The notes under the pieces are model-generated. The model was not told where the DNA came from. It saw only the letters and a program-made list of their open reading frames with translations, and searched no databases. Shown in pieces: positions 25,807 to 34,244 of a DNA stretch of 64,000 bases. The translations under genes and the position numbers were made by a program. The DNA comes from Marinobacter sp. 2_MG-2023. GTDB lineage: Bacteria > Pseudomonadota > Gammaproteobacteria > Pseudomonadales > Oleiphilaceae. Where the stretch lies: the NCBI RefSeq assembly GCF_030546935.1, contig NZ_JAUOPH010000003.1:655049-719048 (forward strand), written 5' to 3'. Every line of letters begins with the position of its first letter. Within the stretch, counting starts at the first letter, position 1.

Positions 25807-26223
25807 TCAGGTACCCAAAATCTGCAATATCATGCGCCGATTTTCCGCAGTCGTCTTGCGGAAACGGCGCAGCATTTCTGCCTCTTCCTCCGAAAGCTGA
25901 ACCCTGTCTATTACCTGCTCCAGCTCTTTCAACGCCATTGAGAGATCATCGCTGTTGCTGAACACCAGCCCCGGTAATTCGAGCTGTCCACCGTCGCCGG
26001 GGGCTGTCAGATCCAGCAGATCTTCCAGAGGTGTATCTGTTTTTATACAGAAATCCAACAACGCCGCTAAATCCGGATAGGTACGTTGCCCGGCATCTGA
26101 AGCTTCCCAGCGTATTACCTGCGCTTCTTCCACACCACAAATCTCGGCGACATCCTGGCAGGATAAGCGCCCTGCCTCGCGCATCTGCCGTAACCGGCGG
26201 TTGAATGTCTGCAGGTAACGCAT
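25807..26223 (-). CDS. XRE-family helix-turn-helix transcriptional regulator
   Basis: A 138-residue protein with an N-terminal Cro/CI-type helix-turn-helix (about 8-65): NRRLRQMREAGRLSCQDVAEICGVEEAQVIRWEA. The C-terminal 70 residues are acidic and helical with an LSEEEAEMLRRFRKTTAENRR end, possibly for oligomerisation. It is divergent from the RibD-type gene at 26340, with 116 bases between, so it may control that gene; this is only positional evidence. Confidence 0.85.
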   Translation of the reverse strand: MRYLQTFNRRLRQMREAGRLSCQDVAEICGVEEAQVIRWEASDAGQRTYPDLAALLDFCIKTDTPLEDLLDLTAPGDGGQLELPGLVFSNSDDLSMALKELEQVIDRVQLSEEEAEMLRRFRKTTAENRRMILQILGT

Positions 26224-26339
26224 GGTATTCGCCTCTGCAAAATTATCAGGAAAAGTGAGTTAATCAGGAAATGTAACGTACATATAGCTTTATGCACAAT
26301 CTGCCTATACTGATTTGAACGCAACCACCCAGGAAACTT

Positions 26340-27218
26340 ATGACTTTTAAAGCACTGGACACAGAAGCCGCCTGGAATCTTATTCTGCAAGCAGAGAACC
26401 TTTCGGGTGCAACGCTAACGCGTCAAGACTCCGATAAGCCGGTACTCAAGCTGCACCGCAATGGAGAATGGCGGCTGCTGCAGGAAGCAACAGAAGAAGC
26501 CCGCGCATTACTGAGTGTTTTTTTACCCTTGTGCCGTCCACTTGCTGAATCCGCACCCTGGCACGTTATCGGTCAGCTCGGCCAAAGTCTCGATGGCCGG
26601 ATCGCAACGGTTACCGGGAATTCCCGTTTTATCAACGGCGGCGATGGGATTACCCACCTGCACCGCATCAGGGCCCTTTCCGATGCTGTGATTGTCGGCG
26701 CCGGCACGGCAACGACGGATAACCCCCGGCTGACCGTGCGCTGTGCCAGCGGAGCCAATCCGGTAAGAATTGTTATTGATCGTCATCGTCGGGTACCTGA
26801 AAGCCACCACCTGTTTACCGACGGATCTGCACCGACACTGCGCCTGGTTGCTGGCGACTATAGTCCTGGCATGATTGATGGTTACGGCAGGAGTTCGGTA
26901 ATCGATATTCCTTGCCTCGGCAGTGGAAAAGAACTCGCGAACCCGAAACGTGTTCTTGAGGTTCTTGCTGATCTCGGGCTGAGAAAGATTTTTATAGAAG
27001 GCGGTGGCATGACTGTTTCGTCTTTTCTGCAAGCTGGCTTGTTAAACCGGCTCCATGTCATGGTGGCTCCCATGATTATCGGCAGTGGCAGGCCGGCCTT
27101 TTCCCTGCCGGAAATTGACTTGTTGGATGACGCGCTCAGGCCTGCCTCTCAATTCGTAAACCTGGGCACCGACATGCTGTTTGATCTTGATTTCAGTGTT
27201 GCCTTGCCGGCGAACTGA
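26340..27218 (+). CDS. RibD C-terminal-domain (dihydrofolate-reductase-fold) reductase
   Basis: A 292-residue protein. About 70 N-terminal residues of no recognised family precede a RibD-type reductase domain (about 75-288): WHVIGQLGQSLDGRIATVTGNSRFINGGDGITHLHRIRALSDAVIVGAGTATTDNPRLTVR is split over the substrate and NADPH sites, and IFIEGGGMTVSSFLQAGL and HVMVAPMIIGSG follow. The deaminase half of RibD is absent. This fold reduces ribosyl- or pterin-like heterocycles, so it may act with the PTPS-like protein encoded 3 kb away. ATG with AGGAAA upstream. Its end overlaps the convergent flippase-like gene by 26 bases. Confidence 0.88.
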   Translation: MTFKALDTEAAWNLILQAENLSGATLTRQDSDKPVLKLHRNGEWRLLQEATEEARALLSVFLPLCRPLAESAPWHVIGQLGQSLDGRIATVTGNSRFINGGDGITHLHRIRALSDAVIVGAGTATTDNPRLTVRCASGANPVRIVIDRHRRVPESHHLFTDGSAPTLRLVAGDYSPGMIDGYGRSSVIDIPCLGSGKELANPKRVLEVLADLGLRKIFIEGGGMTVSSFLQAGLLNRLHVMVAPMIIGSGRPAFSLPEIDLLDDALRPASQFVNLGTDMLFDLDFSVALPAN

Positions 27219-28146
27219 ACAGGAACAGAGCACCTGGTAAGCTGGAGACAAATATAAGTGCACCATAGGCCACACTCAGTGCCACACCCTGCTCTGCGGG
27301 CAAGCCCGCCATTGGCCATAGAACCACCGCTGCGCCTTCACGGACACCCCAGCCCGAGACAGTAACCGGTATCACCATGCTCAGCAGGAGAAGACTGCAC
27401 AGAGCCCCTGAGACAGCTGCCGAAGGCAGATCGGTGATATAACCCGCGCCGGTGGCCAACACGAGGAACACGGCCAGATAGCTTGCCACCACCATCAACG
27501 ACGTCAGCACTTGCAATGGAAAAGCTGGCCAGGAGAGCAAGGCCCGGGCGAGATCTCCGCGCAGAGTGGCGAAATATCTGCACACCCGATCGCTCCTGCG
27601 TGCGAGAAACCACAGCAGGTAAATCCCAGCAAATGAACCCGCCAGGAGCCAGTAAAGATGGCTGGTAGAGTCACGCTCCACAGGGTCTGCGCCAACAATC
27701 CTGCCAGTAATAAACAACCAGATAAGGCCACTTATAACCACGGCCGCCAGCACTACCTGCCCGGATAAACGCTCGATAGCAACCCCGTGGGCGGCTGCCA
27801 GCCTCTTGTCAGTATCAGCGCCATGGCGAAGTGCCCGGTTAACATCACCCAGAACGCCGCCGGGCAAAACCTGATTGGTAAAGGTTGCCAGATAGTACTC
27901 CCGCACCGACTGTATGTAGGGTATCGGCAGACCCAGAAGCCCGGCGGTATACCGCCACCGCCAGGCCGACAGAAATACCTGGATTACCCCCAGAACGAGG
28001 CCGGCAATCATCGCAGTCTTCGGAATGCGCGTAATTTCATTAATCAGTGCTTTCACATCAACAAACAACAGCACCGCCAGGATGATCAAAGCAGTCGACA
28101 CCCATTTAAATGCGATGCGAATACCCGTGCTGCGAGAAAAGGTCAT
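27193..28146 (-). CDS. Flippase-like integral membrane protein (LPG-synthase TM / UPF0104 type)
   Basis: A 317-residue membrane protein with seven or eight predicted helices. It matches the AglD/MprF-flippase-like family in WRWRYTAGLLGLPIPYIQSVREYYLATFTNQVLPGGVLGDVNRALRHG (quoted segments: YYLATFTNQVLPGGVLGDV is the typical loop) and VPVTVSGWGVREGAAV near the C-terminus. Its ATG overlaps the TGA of the fused glycosyltransferase gene (ATGA), so the two are coupled, and 28146 is chosen over an upstream start at 28212. Members move lipid-linked substrates across the membrane; here the substrate would be the product of the neighbouring transferases (inference). Confidence 0.85.
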   Translation of the reverse strand: MTFSRSTGIRIAFKWVSTALIILAVLLFVDVKALINEITRIPKTAMIAGLVLGVIQVFLSAWRWRYTAGLLGLPIPYIQSVREYYLATFTNQVLPGGVLGDVNRALRHGADTDKRLAAAHGVAIERLSGQVVLAAVVISGLIWLFITGRIVGADPVERDSTSHLYWLLAGSFAGIYLLWFLARRSDRVCRYFATLRGDLARALLSWPAFPLQVLTSLMVVASYLAVFLVLATGAGYITDLPSAAVSGALCSLLLLSMVIPVTVSGWGVREGAAVVLWPMAGLPAEQGVALSVAYGALIFVSSLPGALFLFSSPARQH

Positions 28147-30080
28147 ATTGGTTGTTCGGGTATCTTTGTTGTTGTGCGGACTGGGGGAAGCCCGAGTACG
28201 TCCTGATGACACACGGTAATTTCCAGTTCGCCCGCTGCCAACTGGTGCTTTCTGGCGACAAACCAGGCATCGAGAAGAGCAACGGCATCCGGGCTTCGTT
28301 GCTTGGCCGCAGTTACCCAGCCAGCCATTAGCATTTCAGCCAGCCTTGCGTCTTTGCAGGGGAGATGCCAGGGGGTTTCTTCAACCTGCACTTCGTAACC
28401 GTTTAAGGCCAGTTTTTCCGCAAGCGCAGAGGCGGCATCCGGGCCAAGCGCGGCGCCAGTGCCTTTATTGCCGTGCTGATGCTGGTTTACCAGATCTATC
28501 AACAAATCGTCTTGTTCGTGAGCCGGCGTAAGCGCAAAACGACCGGTATAACTCAACACAACAAGAATGGCCGCCTGCTTTGAAACCACCTCTTTCACAA
28601 GCTCTGCGAGCCAGGCTTCAGATACCAGATCAATCAGCGCCGAAGCTGTCACTAAAGAGATGTGATGAGGAAGAAACCCGTGAAAGTCCCCCGGCATCAG
28701 GCGATGCTGTAGCATTCTCATGGACACGTCCAGTTTCTTGGACCTGAGAGCCGCTTCAGCGAGCAAACTTTCATCCTGATCAACTAACAGCCATTCCTGA
28801 GACATTGATAACGCTGGGGCCAGATAGGCTACATTTGACCCACGACCGGTGCCAATGTCTACAATTCTGACAGGGCCATCATCAGTAGGTAATGCATGCA
28901 GCCAATGCTCCAGCTTATGTGTCAGATTTACGGAGCGCGCACGATGGTCTGCCGTCTCCCGTACCTGCAGCCATTCGCCCGGGAAATGCGTCTCGCGGTG
29001 GTTCTGATCAAAGTATCCAAGCCCTTGCAGAAACAGGCTTGCTGTATCCGCCCAGGTTCTTGTGTTGCAGGCCTCGCCTCGGGCAACCGCACGGGCATGC
29101 GCCAGGGAATCGGGATCATCAATCCATTTACGCAGGCTCGCTCGCAGAACGTTCACATCCCCTGCCGGATATAACATTACGCCCGGCCTGTCTCCGGTAG
29201 CTTTCAAGGCGCCGCCATCCGATGAAATAACCGGTAAGCCCACAGCCACGGCTTCGTCTATCACCATGCCGTAGCCTTCGTATAAAGATGGCAACACAAA
29301 TATGTCCGCTTGCCGATATAAGCTGGCGAGCTTGTCTCCATCTACCTCGCCAGCAAGATCAATCCGGCTTCGCAGCCCCGAGTCCTGAATCTGCTGTCGC
29401 ACGCTACTTGCATAGACCAGATCACGCTCGCATGAACCTGCGAGTATGCAATGCCACTGCAGCTCCTTTAAACCGGAAAGAGCCTCAACAAGCTGGTGCT
29501 GCGCCTTGCGCGGTGAAAGGTGTGCAACACAGAGAATGTGCGGAGCCTGATTTTCTACGGCTTTATTGGCAGTCAGCGTAGCCCTGCCCGCCGGGCTTTC
29601 CACTCCCGGCTCGGCAGTCCGGATACGTCCTGCTGAAACACCGTAAGCCGCAAGCCGGGTAGCTGTGAATGCGCTGGTTGTGAAAACGTCGCGAACTATT
29701 TTCAGTGCTCTCTTTTCACGCTCAAAAAACCAGCTCTGTTCGCTCTGGCTCAGCCCGGTTTCATCTGCCAGCGGGTGATGAATGAGCGCCGCCAGATACA
29801 AACGCTGAGCGTGCTTTTCGAGCACGTCGGGCATTGCGCTCATGGCAAGCCCATCAAGAATGACGCGGGAGCCGTCTGCAAGTCGGGAAAGCAGGCTATC
29901 CATTGCCTGTGTTGCAACTGCATCGGGCTTGGGGAAGCTGCCCGGCAACCCAGTTACCTCCGCTGCTGCACCGGCCAGGTTCAGCGCTTCGGCCAGTTTA
30001 CGCACATAGCGATAACCACCTGTATTCTGATCCGGATCTCCAGGCACAACAAAGTGCAGGGTCGTTTCAGATTCCAGCAT
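28143..30080 (-). CDS. Fused family-4 glycosyltransferase and SAM-dependent methyltransferase
   Basis: A 645-residue two-domain protein. Residues about 1-375 form a GT4 glycosyltransferase: HILCVAHLSPRKAQHQLVEAL, then the donor-site motif PSLYEGYGMVIDEAVAVGLPVISSDGGA (E-x7-E). Residues about 390-600 form a class I methyltransferase with VRIVDIGTGRGSNVAYLAP (SAM motif I) and LLVDQDESLL (motif II). The ATG at 30080 lies within the end of the PTPS-like gene (14-base overlap); a TTG at 30098 is possible. Such fusions suggest that the same product is glycosylated and methylated. Substrate unknown. Confidence 0.85.
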   Translation of the reverse strand: MLESETTLHFVVPGDPDQNTGGYRYVRKLAEALNLAGAAAEVTGLPGSFPKPDAVATQAMDSLLSRLADGSRVILDGLAMSAMPDVLEKHAQRLYLAALIHHPLADETGLSQSEQSWFFEREKRALKIVRDVFTTSAFTATRLAAYGVSAGRIRTAEPGVESPAGRATLTANKAVENQAPHILCVAHLSPRKAQHQLVEALSGLKELQWHCILAGSCERDLVYASSVRQQIQDSGLRSRIDLAGEVDGDKLASLYRQADIFVLPSLYEGYGMVIDEAVAVGLPVISSDGGALKATGDRPGVMLYPAGDVNVLRASLRKWIDDPDSLAHARAVARGEACNTRTWADTASLFLQGLGYFDQNHRETHFPGEWLQVRETADHRARSVNLTHKLEHWLHALPTDDGPVRIVDIGTGRGSNVAYLAPALSMSQEWLLVDQDESLLAEAALRSKKLDVSMRMLQHRLMPGDFHGFLPHHISLVTASALIDLVSEAWLAELVKEVVSKQAAILVVLSYTGRFALTPAHEQDDLLIDLVNQHQHGNKGTGAALGPDAASALAEKLALNGYEVQVEETPWHLPCKDARLAEMLMAGWVTAAKQRSPDAVALLDAWFVARKHQLAAGELEITVCHQDVLGLPPVRTTTKIPEQPI

Positions 30081-30465
30081 GATAACTGGCCCAGGCAATG
30101 TGGGACTCAGCCAGAGTTACTTTCAGCGCACACACGCCCTTTGCCGTCTCACCCAGCCGGCCGGCATGAATGGCGGTAGCCATCCGGTCGAATACTTTTT
30201 TTGCCATGAACTCTGTGGTGGTATTACGGCCCCGAAAATCCTCGATATCATCAAGATTTTTCATGTTGAATTCACTCAGCACTTGCTTCAGCGCCTCTGA
30301 GGCCAGGCCAATATCAATAATAAGGTCGTCACTATCCAGCTCGTGGCGCTCGAACGTCATATCAACCACGTAAGTGGCACCGTGTGTTTTTTGAGCCGGG
30401 CCGAAAACTTCCCCATTAAAGCTGTGCGCGATCATCATGTGATCCCGGACTGTAAGGCTGAACAT
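30067..30465 (-). CDS. Divergent 6-pyruvoyltetrahydropterin synthase/QueD-family protein
   Basis: A 132-residue T-fold protein of PTPS length. Conserved landmarks are MMIAHSF (His14, zinc ligand), THGATY (His28, zinc ligand), DIGLASEALKQVLSEFNMKNLDD, NTTTEFMAKKVFDRM and LAESHIAWASY (the C-terminal Glu region). Against the standard C-x3-HGH pattern, the catalytic Cys position is Ala24 and the third zinc His is Ala30. It therefore probably does not carry out normal PTPS or QueD chemistry. It overlaps the glycosyltransferase gene and follows the dehydrogenase gene by 10 bases. Possible roles are a different pterin-like reaction or a non-metal scaffold. Confidence 0.8.
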   Translation of the reverse strand: MFSLTVRDHMMIAHSFNGEVFGPAQKTHGATYVVDMTFERHELDSDDLIIDIGLASEALKQVLSEFNMKNLDDIEDFRGRNTTTEFMAKKVFDRMATAIHAGRLGETAKGVCALKVTLAESHIAWASYHAGI

Positions 30466-30475
30466 AACAAGCTCC

Positions 30476-31483
30476 TCAATATTTTATGCGGTGGCAGAGC
30501 GTATCGTTGCCAATTGCAAGAATTCGGCTCATGGTTTCTGGCATCTGGTGAAATGCCGTTTCACCAGTAATCAGGTGGTCCAGAACATCGTATTGCAGCA
30601 GTTCAAGCGCCAACGCGAGGCGCTTGCGATATGTCCATCGTGGCAGGCGAGCCGGCGGAATCTGGCCAACCTGGCTGGACCTCAGCGTGAGCCTGCGGGC
30701 ATGGAATGCGCCCCCAAGTGGGATGGAAACCGGCTTGTCGCCGTACCAGCTCATTTCCAGCACCCTCCCCTCTTGCCCAGCCAGTGTCAACGCGGTTTTA
30801 AGGCCGGATTCATGACCGCTGGCATGGATAACCAGGTCGTGATCATCTGCCGACGAACCCGCTGCAAACGTTAGCCCCAGCGCCTCCGCAACTGAAGCCC
30901 GGGCAGGATTAGTATCAATAGCGGTTACTCGCGTTCCGGGAATGCGGCTGGCGAGCCAACTGACAAGAAGACCCACAACACCAAGGCCCACCACCGCAAT
31001 GCGATCACCCACCGCTGGCATGGCATCCCAAAGACCGTTAATGGCGGTTTCCATATTCGCTGCAAGAATGGCCCGTTCCGGCGGTACACCATCGGGAACA
31101 GGTGTCACCGCACTGGCAGGGACTGAATAGCATTCCTGATGGGGAAAAAGACAAAACACCGTTTTATCAATAAGTTCGTCCGGCCCTTCAAGTACGCGCC
31201 CGACATTGGCGTATCCGTATTTTACCGGCCATGGGAACCGCCCTTCCTGAAAAGGCGCTTGCATACGCTCGAATTCACTTTCGGGAACCCGCCCATTGAA
31301 CACCAGGGATTCCGTGCCTCTGCTGACACCCGACCAGAGCGTTTGCACAACCACCCGGGATTCGTTGCTATCCGGCAAGCCAGACACCACCGGCGCTTCG
31401 CGGACATGACCTTCTCCAGGCCCGGTAATCCAGAAGGCCCGGGACACATTTTTGTCTGATGAACCGCTAAAGCCGGAACTCAT
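30476..31483 (-). CDS. Medium-chain dehydrogenase/reductase (BchC-like, lacking zinc-site Cys)
   Basis: A 335-residue MDR enzyme. The Rossmann motif is VVGLGVVGLLVSWLA (about 165-180) followed by VTAIDTNPARASVA. The N-terminal part reads TLWSGVSRGTESLVFNGRVPE and WPVKYGYANVGRV, the pattern of the BchC-like group; the usual catalytic-zinc Cys is replaced in GVSRGTE, and the structural-zinc Cys cluster is missing. ATG at 31483 follows GGGAGG. It is the first gene of the minus-strand unit that continues with the PTPS-like, fused transferase and flippase-like genes. It probably oxidises or reduces an intermediate of that unknown pathway. Confidence 0.85.
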   Translation of the reverse strand: MSSGFSGSSDKNVSRAFWITGPGEGHVREAPVVSGLPDSNESRVVVQTLWSGVSRGTESLVFNGRVPESEFERMQAPFQEGRFPWPVKYGYANVGRVLEGPDELIDKTVFCLFPHQECYSVPASAVTPVPDGVPPERAILAANMETAINGLWDAMPAVGDRIAVVGLGVVGLLVSWLASRIPGTRVTAIDTNPARASVAEALGLTFAAGSSADDHDLVIHASGHESGLKTALTLAGQEGRVLEMSWYGDKPVSIPLGGAFHARRLTLRSSQVGQIPPARLPRWTYRKRLALALELLQYDVLDHLITGETAFHQMPETMSRILAIGNDTLCHRIKY

Positions 31484-31665
31484 CCTGCCCTCCCTGTGTC
31501 AGCACTCTTAATTGATAGATAGAAACAACCTCCAAATAGGATTCGCTGTCGTATGCACTAACGCATTCCGAACACTATAGTCATTATTATTCGTCGGGCA
31601 CCGATTAACCCCGAAGGTTATGCATCGACGGCGACACACAGAAGCCTATACGCTGGAGTTATATT

Positions 31666-32406
31666 ATGGATTCTGAGAGGCAGCTGAAACACTCCATAAT
31701 ACCGCCCTGGATGGACTTACTCTGGGGCGCTGCGCTCGCAATGTTATGGCTACTGGTTGCTACGCAACTGTATTCATCATCCTGGCTGATGCTTGCCTTC
31801 GCAACTCTGTTGTACGGCTCAATCTGCACTGCCGTGCTCGCACGTTGGCCCAGCGATGTAGATTTCGGTTGGGCAAATCGCGCTACCCTTTTTCGAAGTA
31901 GCCTTATTATCGTGTTGGTGGCGGCGTCTCCGTTCATCCCCATGAAGGCCTCTGAGTTTGCGCTCTGGCTCTATGCCATTGGCGCCCTTCTTGCCCTGGT
32001 TCTCGACGGCGTCGACGGCAAACTTGCCAGGGCCACCAACTCCGGCAGTGACTTCGGCGCCCGCTTTGATATGGAAGTGGATGCGCTATTGATTCTGGGT
32101 TTATGCATAGCCGTTATCATGAGCGGTAAAGCCGGAGCCTGGGTTCTCGCCCTGGGGCTGATGCGCTACCTGTTTGTGGCCGCCGCTTCCTTGTTAACCT
32201 GGCTAAATAATCCCCTGCCCGACAGTTTTCGTCGCAAAACCATCTGTGTGTGGCAAATCGTTACCCTGATGGTCGCGATACTGCCACCCATCTCATCTAC
32301 CTTCGCCAGCCTGACGCTGGCAACCGCCCTGTTGTTACTCGCCTGGTCTTTTACGACTGACGTGTACTGGCTTTACCAAAGGAGACTTCACCATGAAACA
32401 GCCTGA
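31666..32406 (+). CDS. CDP-alcohol phosphatidyltransferase family protein
   Basis: A 246-residue inner-membrane enzyme with about six helices. The full CDP-alcohol transferase signature D-x2-DG-x2-AR-x8-G-x3-D-x3-D is present, from DGVDGKLAR to GARFDMEVD (about residues 118-143). It joins an alcohol head group to a CDP-activated lipid, or the reverse. The acceptor is not evident. ATG preceded by GGAG. It is divergent from the dehydrogenase gene with 182 bases between, suggesting shared control with the PTPS/glycosyltransferase unit, and its 3' end overlaps yceI by 14 bases. Confidence 0.9.
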   Translation: MDSERQLKHSIIPPWMDLLWGAALAMLWLLVATQLYSSSWLMLAFATLLYGSICTAVLARWPSDVDFGWANRATLFRSSLIIVLVAASPFIPMKASEFALWLYAIGALLALVLDGVDGKLARATNSGSDFGARFDMEVDALLILGLCIAVIMSGKAGAWVLALGLMRYLFVAAASLLTWLNNPLPDSFRRKTICVWQIVTLMVAILPPISSTFASLTLATALLLLAWSFTTDVYWLYQRRLHHETA

Positions 32407-33010
32407 ATCGTTTTTCCTGACTCCGGCTTTTGTCACCTGCATAGCCCTGGCGCCTGTAGCGACCGTCGCCAATGCCGAGCCCTCCACATTTGAAGTGGAC
32501 GATGAGCATTTCTCGATGGTTTTCGAAATCATGCACATTGGTTACGCACCCGTCATGGGAATGTTCAGAAAGGTCGAAGGCGAATTCGTGTACGACGAAG
32601 ACACTCAGGAACTGATCTCCGGAAAGCTGGCGTTCAAAAGCAAAAGCGTATTTACCAATCATGAGAAGCGCGATGACCACCTTACCGGCAAAGACTTCCT
32701 GAACAGCGACAAGTTCCCGGACATTACATTCACCGTAACCAGTTTTGAGCCAACGGGGGAATCAACCGGCGTGGTAACCGGTGACCTGAACATGCTCGGA
32801 AAAACCCAACCGGTGGATTTGGACGTTGCGCTGAACAAGGCCGCTGAGTACCCGATTGGCCACGAAGAGTACACCCTGGGCATCAGCGCTGAAACCACCC
32901 TGAAACGCAGCGACTGGGGCATGACCTATGGGTTGGACCCGGCGCTTGTGGGGGACGAAGTAAACCTCCGGTTTGGTTTTGAGGCAATTAAGGATTCCGG
33001 CTGGTTTTGA
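32393..33010 (+). CDS. YceI-family periplasmic lipid-binding protein
   Basis: A 205-residue secreted lipocalin-like protein. Signal peptide 1-28 ending in ATVANA. The mature part has the YceI pattern: FEVDDEHFSMVFEIMHIGYAPVMG at the start, SKSVFTNHEKRDDHLTGKDFLNSDKFPDITF in the middle, and GDLNMLGKTQPVDLDV near the end. ATG has AAAGGAGA upstream, inside the 3' end of the phosphatidyltransferase gene. YceI proteins bind isoprenoid or other amphiphilic lipids; adjacency suggests it may carry the lipid product of this region (inference). Confidence 0.93.
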   Translation: MKQPESFFLTPAFVTCIALAPVATVANAEPSTFEVDDEHFSMVFEIMHIGYAPVMGMFRKVEGEFVYDEDTQELISGKLAFKSKSVFTNHEKRDDHLTGKDFLNSDKFPDITFTVTSFEPTGESTGVVTGDLNMLGKTQPVDLDVALNKAAEYPIGHEEYTLGISAETTLKRSDWGMTYGLDPALVGDEVNLRFGFEAIKDSGWF

Positions 33011-33134
33011 ATGCGTTTGTGAGACCAATCACATAATTTGCCGGCATCGCCGCAGGTTTTGACTATATTTTAGCCGGCACTGAGCAGTAAAAGCCTATTT
33101 GTCAGACAACATAACAATAGAAAAGGACAAACGA

Positions 33135-34208
33135 ATGCCTTCGAAGGCGCTCGTAGCCGTATTTGCCGCAGCCTCCATTGTTGTCGGCGCCGGCTACCTT
33201 TTATCAGATGAGAACCGCTTCGGTCTCAGTTGGAATACCTTGCCCCAGGGGGGTGAAGGCCACCTGGAAACCGTCGGGCCCGGCCCCGTGAAAGGAGCCT
33301 TTCAGCCGACTGATGGCCGGCATAAGAAGCCGCCTTCAGATAATCCGGTCGGGTTTATGCTGGCCAGGGTAGCGGATCAGTACGCCGAGTCTGTTCGATA
33401 TCCCCCCTGGTCAGTCCCTCTGACCGAAGCCCAGGCAGAGGGATACCAAGGCAATCGCTATGAGCCTGTGACCTTGCCTCTGGAAAACGGCGGCCAGTTC
33501 ACGGTCACCCTCGACAAATTCCGCTTCACTCGGGGTGAAGACATTCTTGTCGTTGCCTCACTGCAAGGGCCCCAGGTAATGGGCTATTCGCTTAAGGCGA
33601 CTCTTGAGCGCCCTGATTCCAGAGACTCGGTCGGGAGTGCAACGCTTGAGCAGGAGGCCCAGACCGGATACTACCAGGGCAGCCTTGGCACCGACGAAGA
33701 GCCAGGAGAATACCGGCTTATTGTCGAAGCACTCGTGGATGGAAAGCCCGTGCGACATGCCTCCAGCCTTACCATAGAACCCTATCTCGGGGATTTTGAA
33801 GGGTTGGAAGACACCTATCTCAGCAACAACAATCTTGTCATTCCCGTTACCTTTTCACCGCAGGCTTCCGGATTCTATGCGTTATCTGCCCAGCTCTATA
33901 ACGGGCAGCAACCTGTCGCCCAGCTCCAGGCCGAGAGACGGCTCGATCGCACTGCCGACACGGTCTTACTGAAAGCGCACGGTACGGTGCTCGCCAACAA
34001 ATCGTTTAGCGGAGCGTTCCAGCTACGAAATTTGCAGATACGACAACTACCAGCCCAGCCCGGTGACCGAACCCATTATGCCTTCGGCCCGGATGATGGT
34101 TTTAGCTTTGAGCCGCCGGATCTTGACGCTCTTAATGACACGCCGGCGGTAAATCCCGAATCAGAACAGCGTGCAGCTCTGTTGAAACAACTGGCTGACA
34201 AGTTCTGA
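33135..34208 (+). CDS. Exported or membrane-anchored Ig-like hypothetical protein, lipase neighbour
   Basis: A 357-residue protein that I cannot name. The ATG at 33135 has AAAAGGA seven bases upstream; the frame opens at a TTG at 33099. One N-terminal hydrophobic segment (PSKALVAVFAAASIVVGAGYLL) is a signal or membrane anchor. The middle (about 125-300) has beta-sandwich-like spacing, for example TGYYQGSLGTDEEPGEYRLIVEALVDG, a pattern of secreted Ig-like domains. The C-terminus is charged and ends in LLKQLADKF. It precedes the lipase gene by 36 bases and probably shares its transcript, so it might help export, fold or anchor the lipase. Confidence 0.75.
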   Translation: MPSKALVAVFAAASIVVGAGYLLSDENRFGLSWNTLPQGGEGHLETVGPGPVKGAFQPTDGRHKKPPSDNPVGFMLARVADQYAESVRYPPWSVPLTEAQAEGYQGNRYEPVTLPLENGGQFTVTLDKFRFTRGEDILVVASLQGPQVMGYSLKATLERPDSRDSVGSATLEQEAQTGYYQGSLGTDEEPGEYRLIVEALVDGKPVRHASSLTIEPYLGDFEGLEDTYLSNNNLVIPVTFSPQASGFYALSAQLYNGQQPVAQLQAERRLDRTADTVLLKAHGTVLANKSFSGAFQLRNLQIRQLPAQPGDRTHYAFGPDDGFSFEPPDLDALNDTPAVNPESEQRAALLKQLADKF

Positions 34209-34244
34209 GATACCACAATAAAAATCAAGCAAAACGGAGCAATC

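Noticed and set aside
31484..31665. Possible riboswitch or shared operator between the dehydrogenase and phosphatidyltransferase genes
   Set aside because: I found no recognisable riboswitch core or strong symmetry; it is probably an ordinary divergent promoter region.
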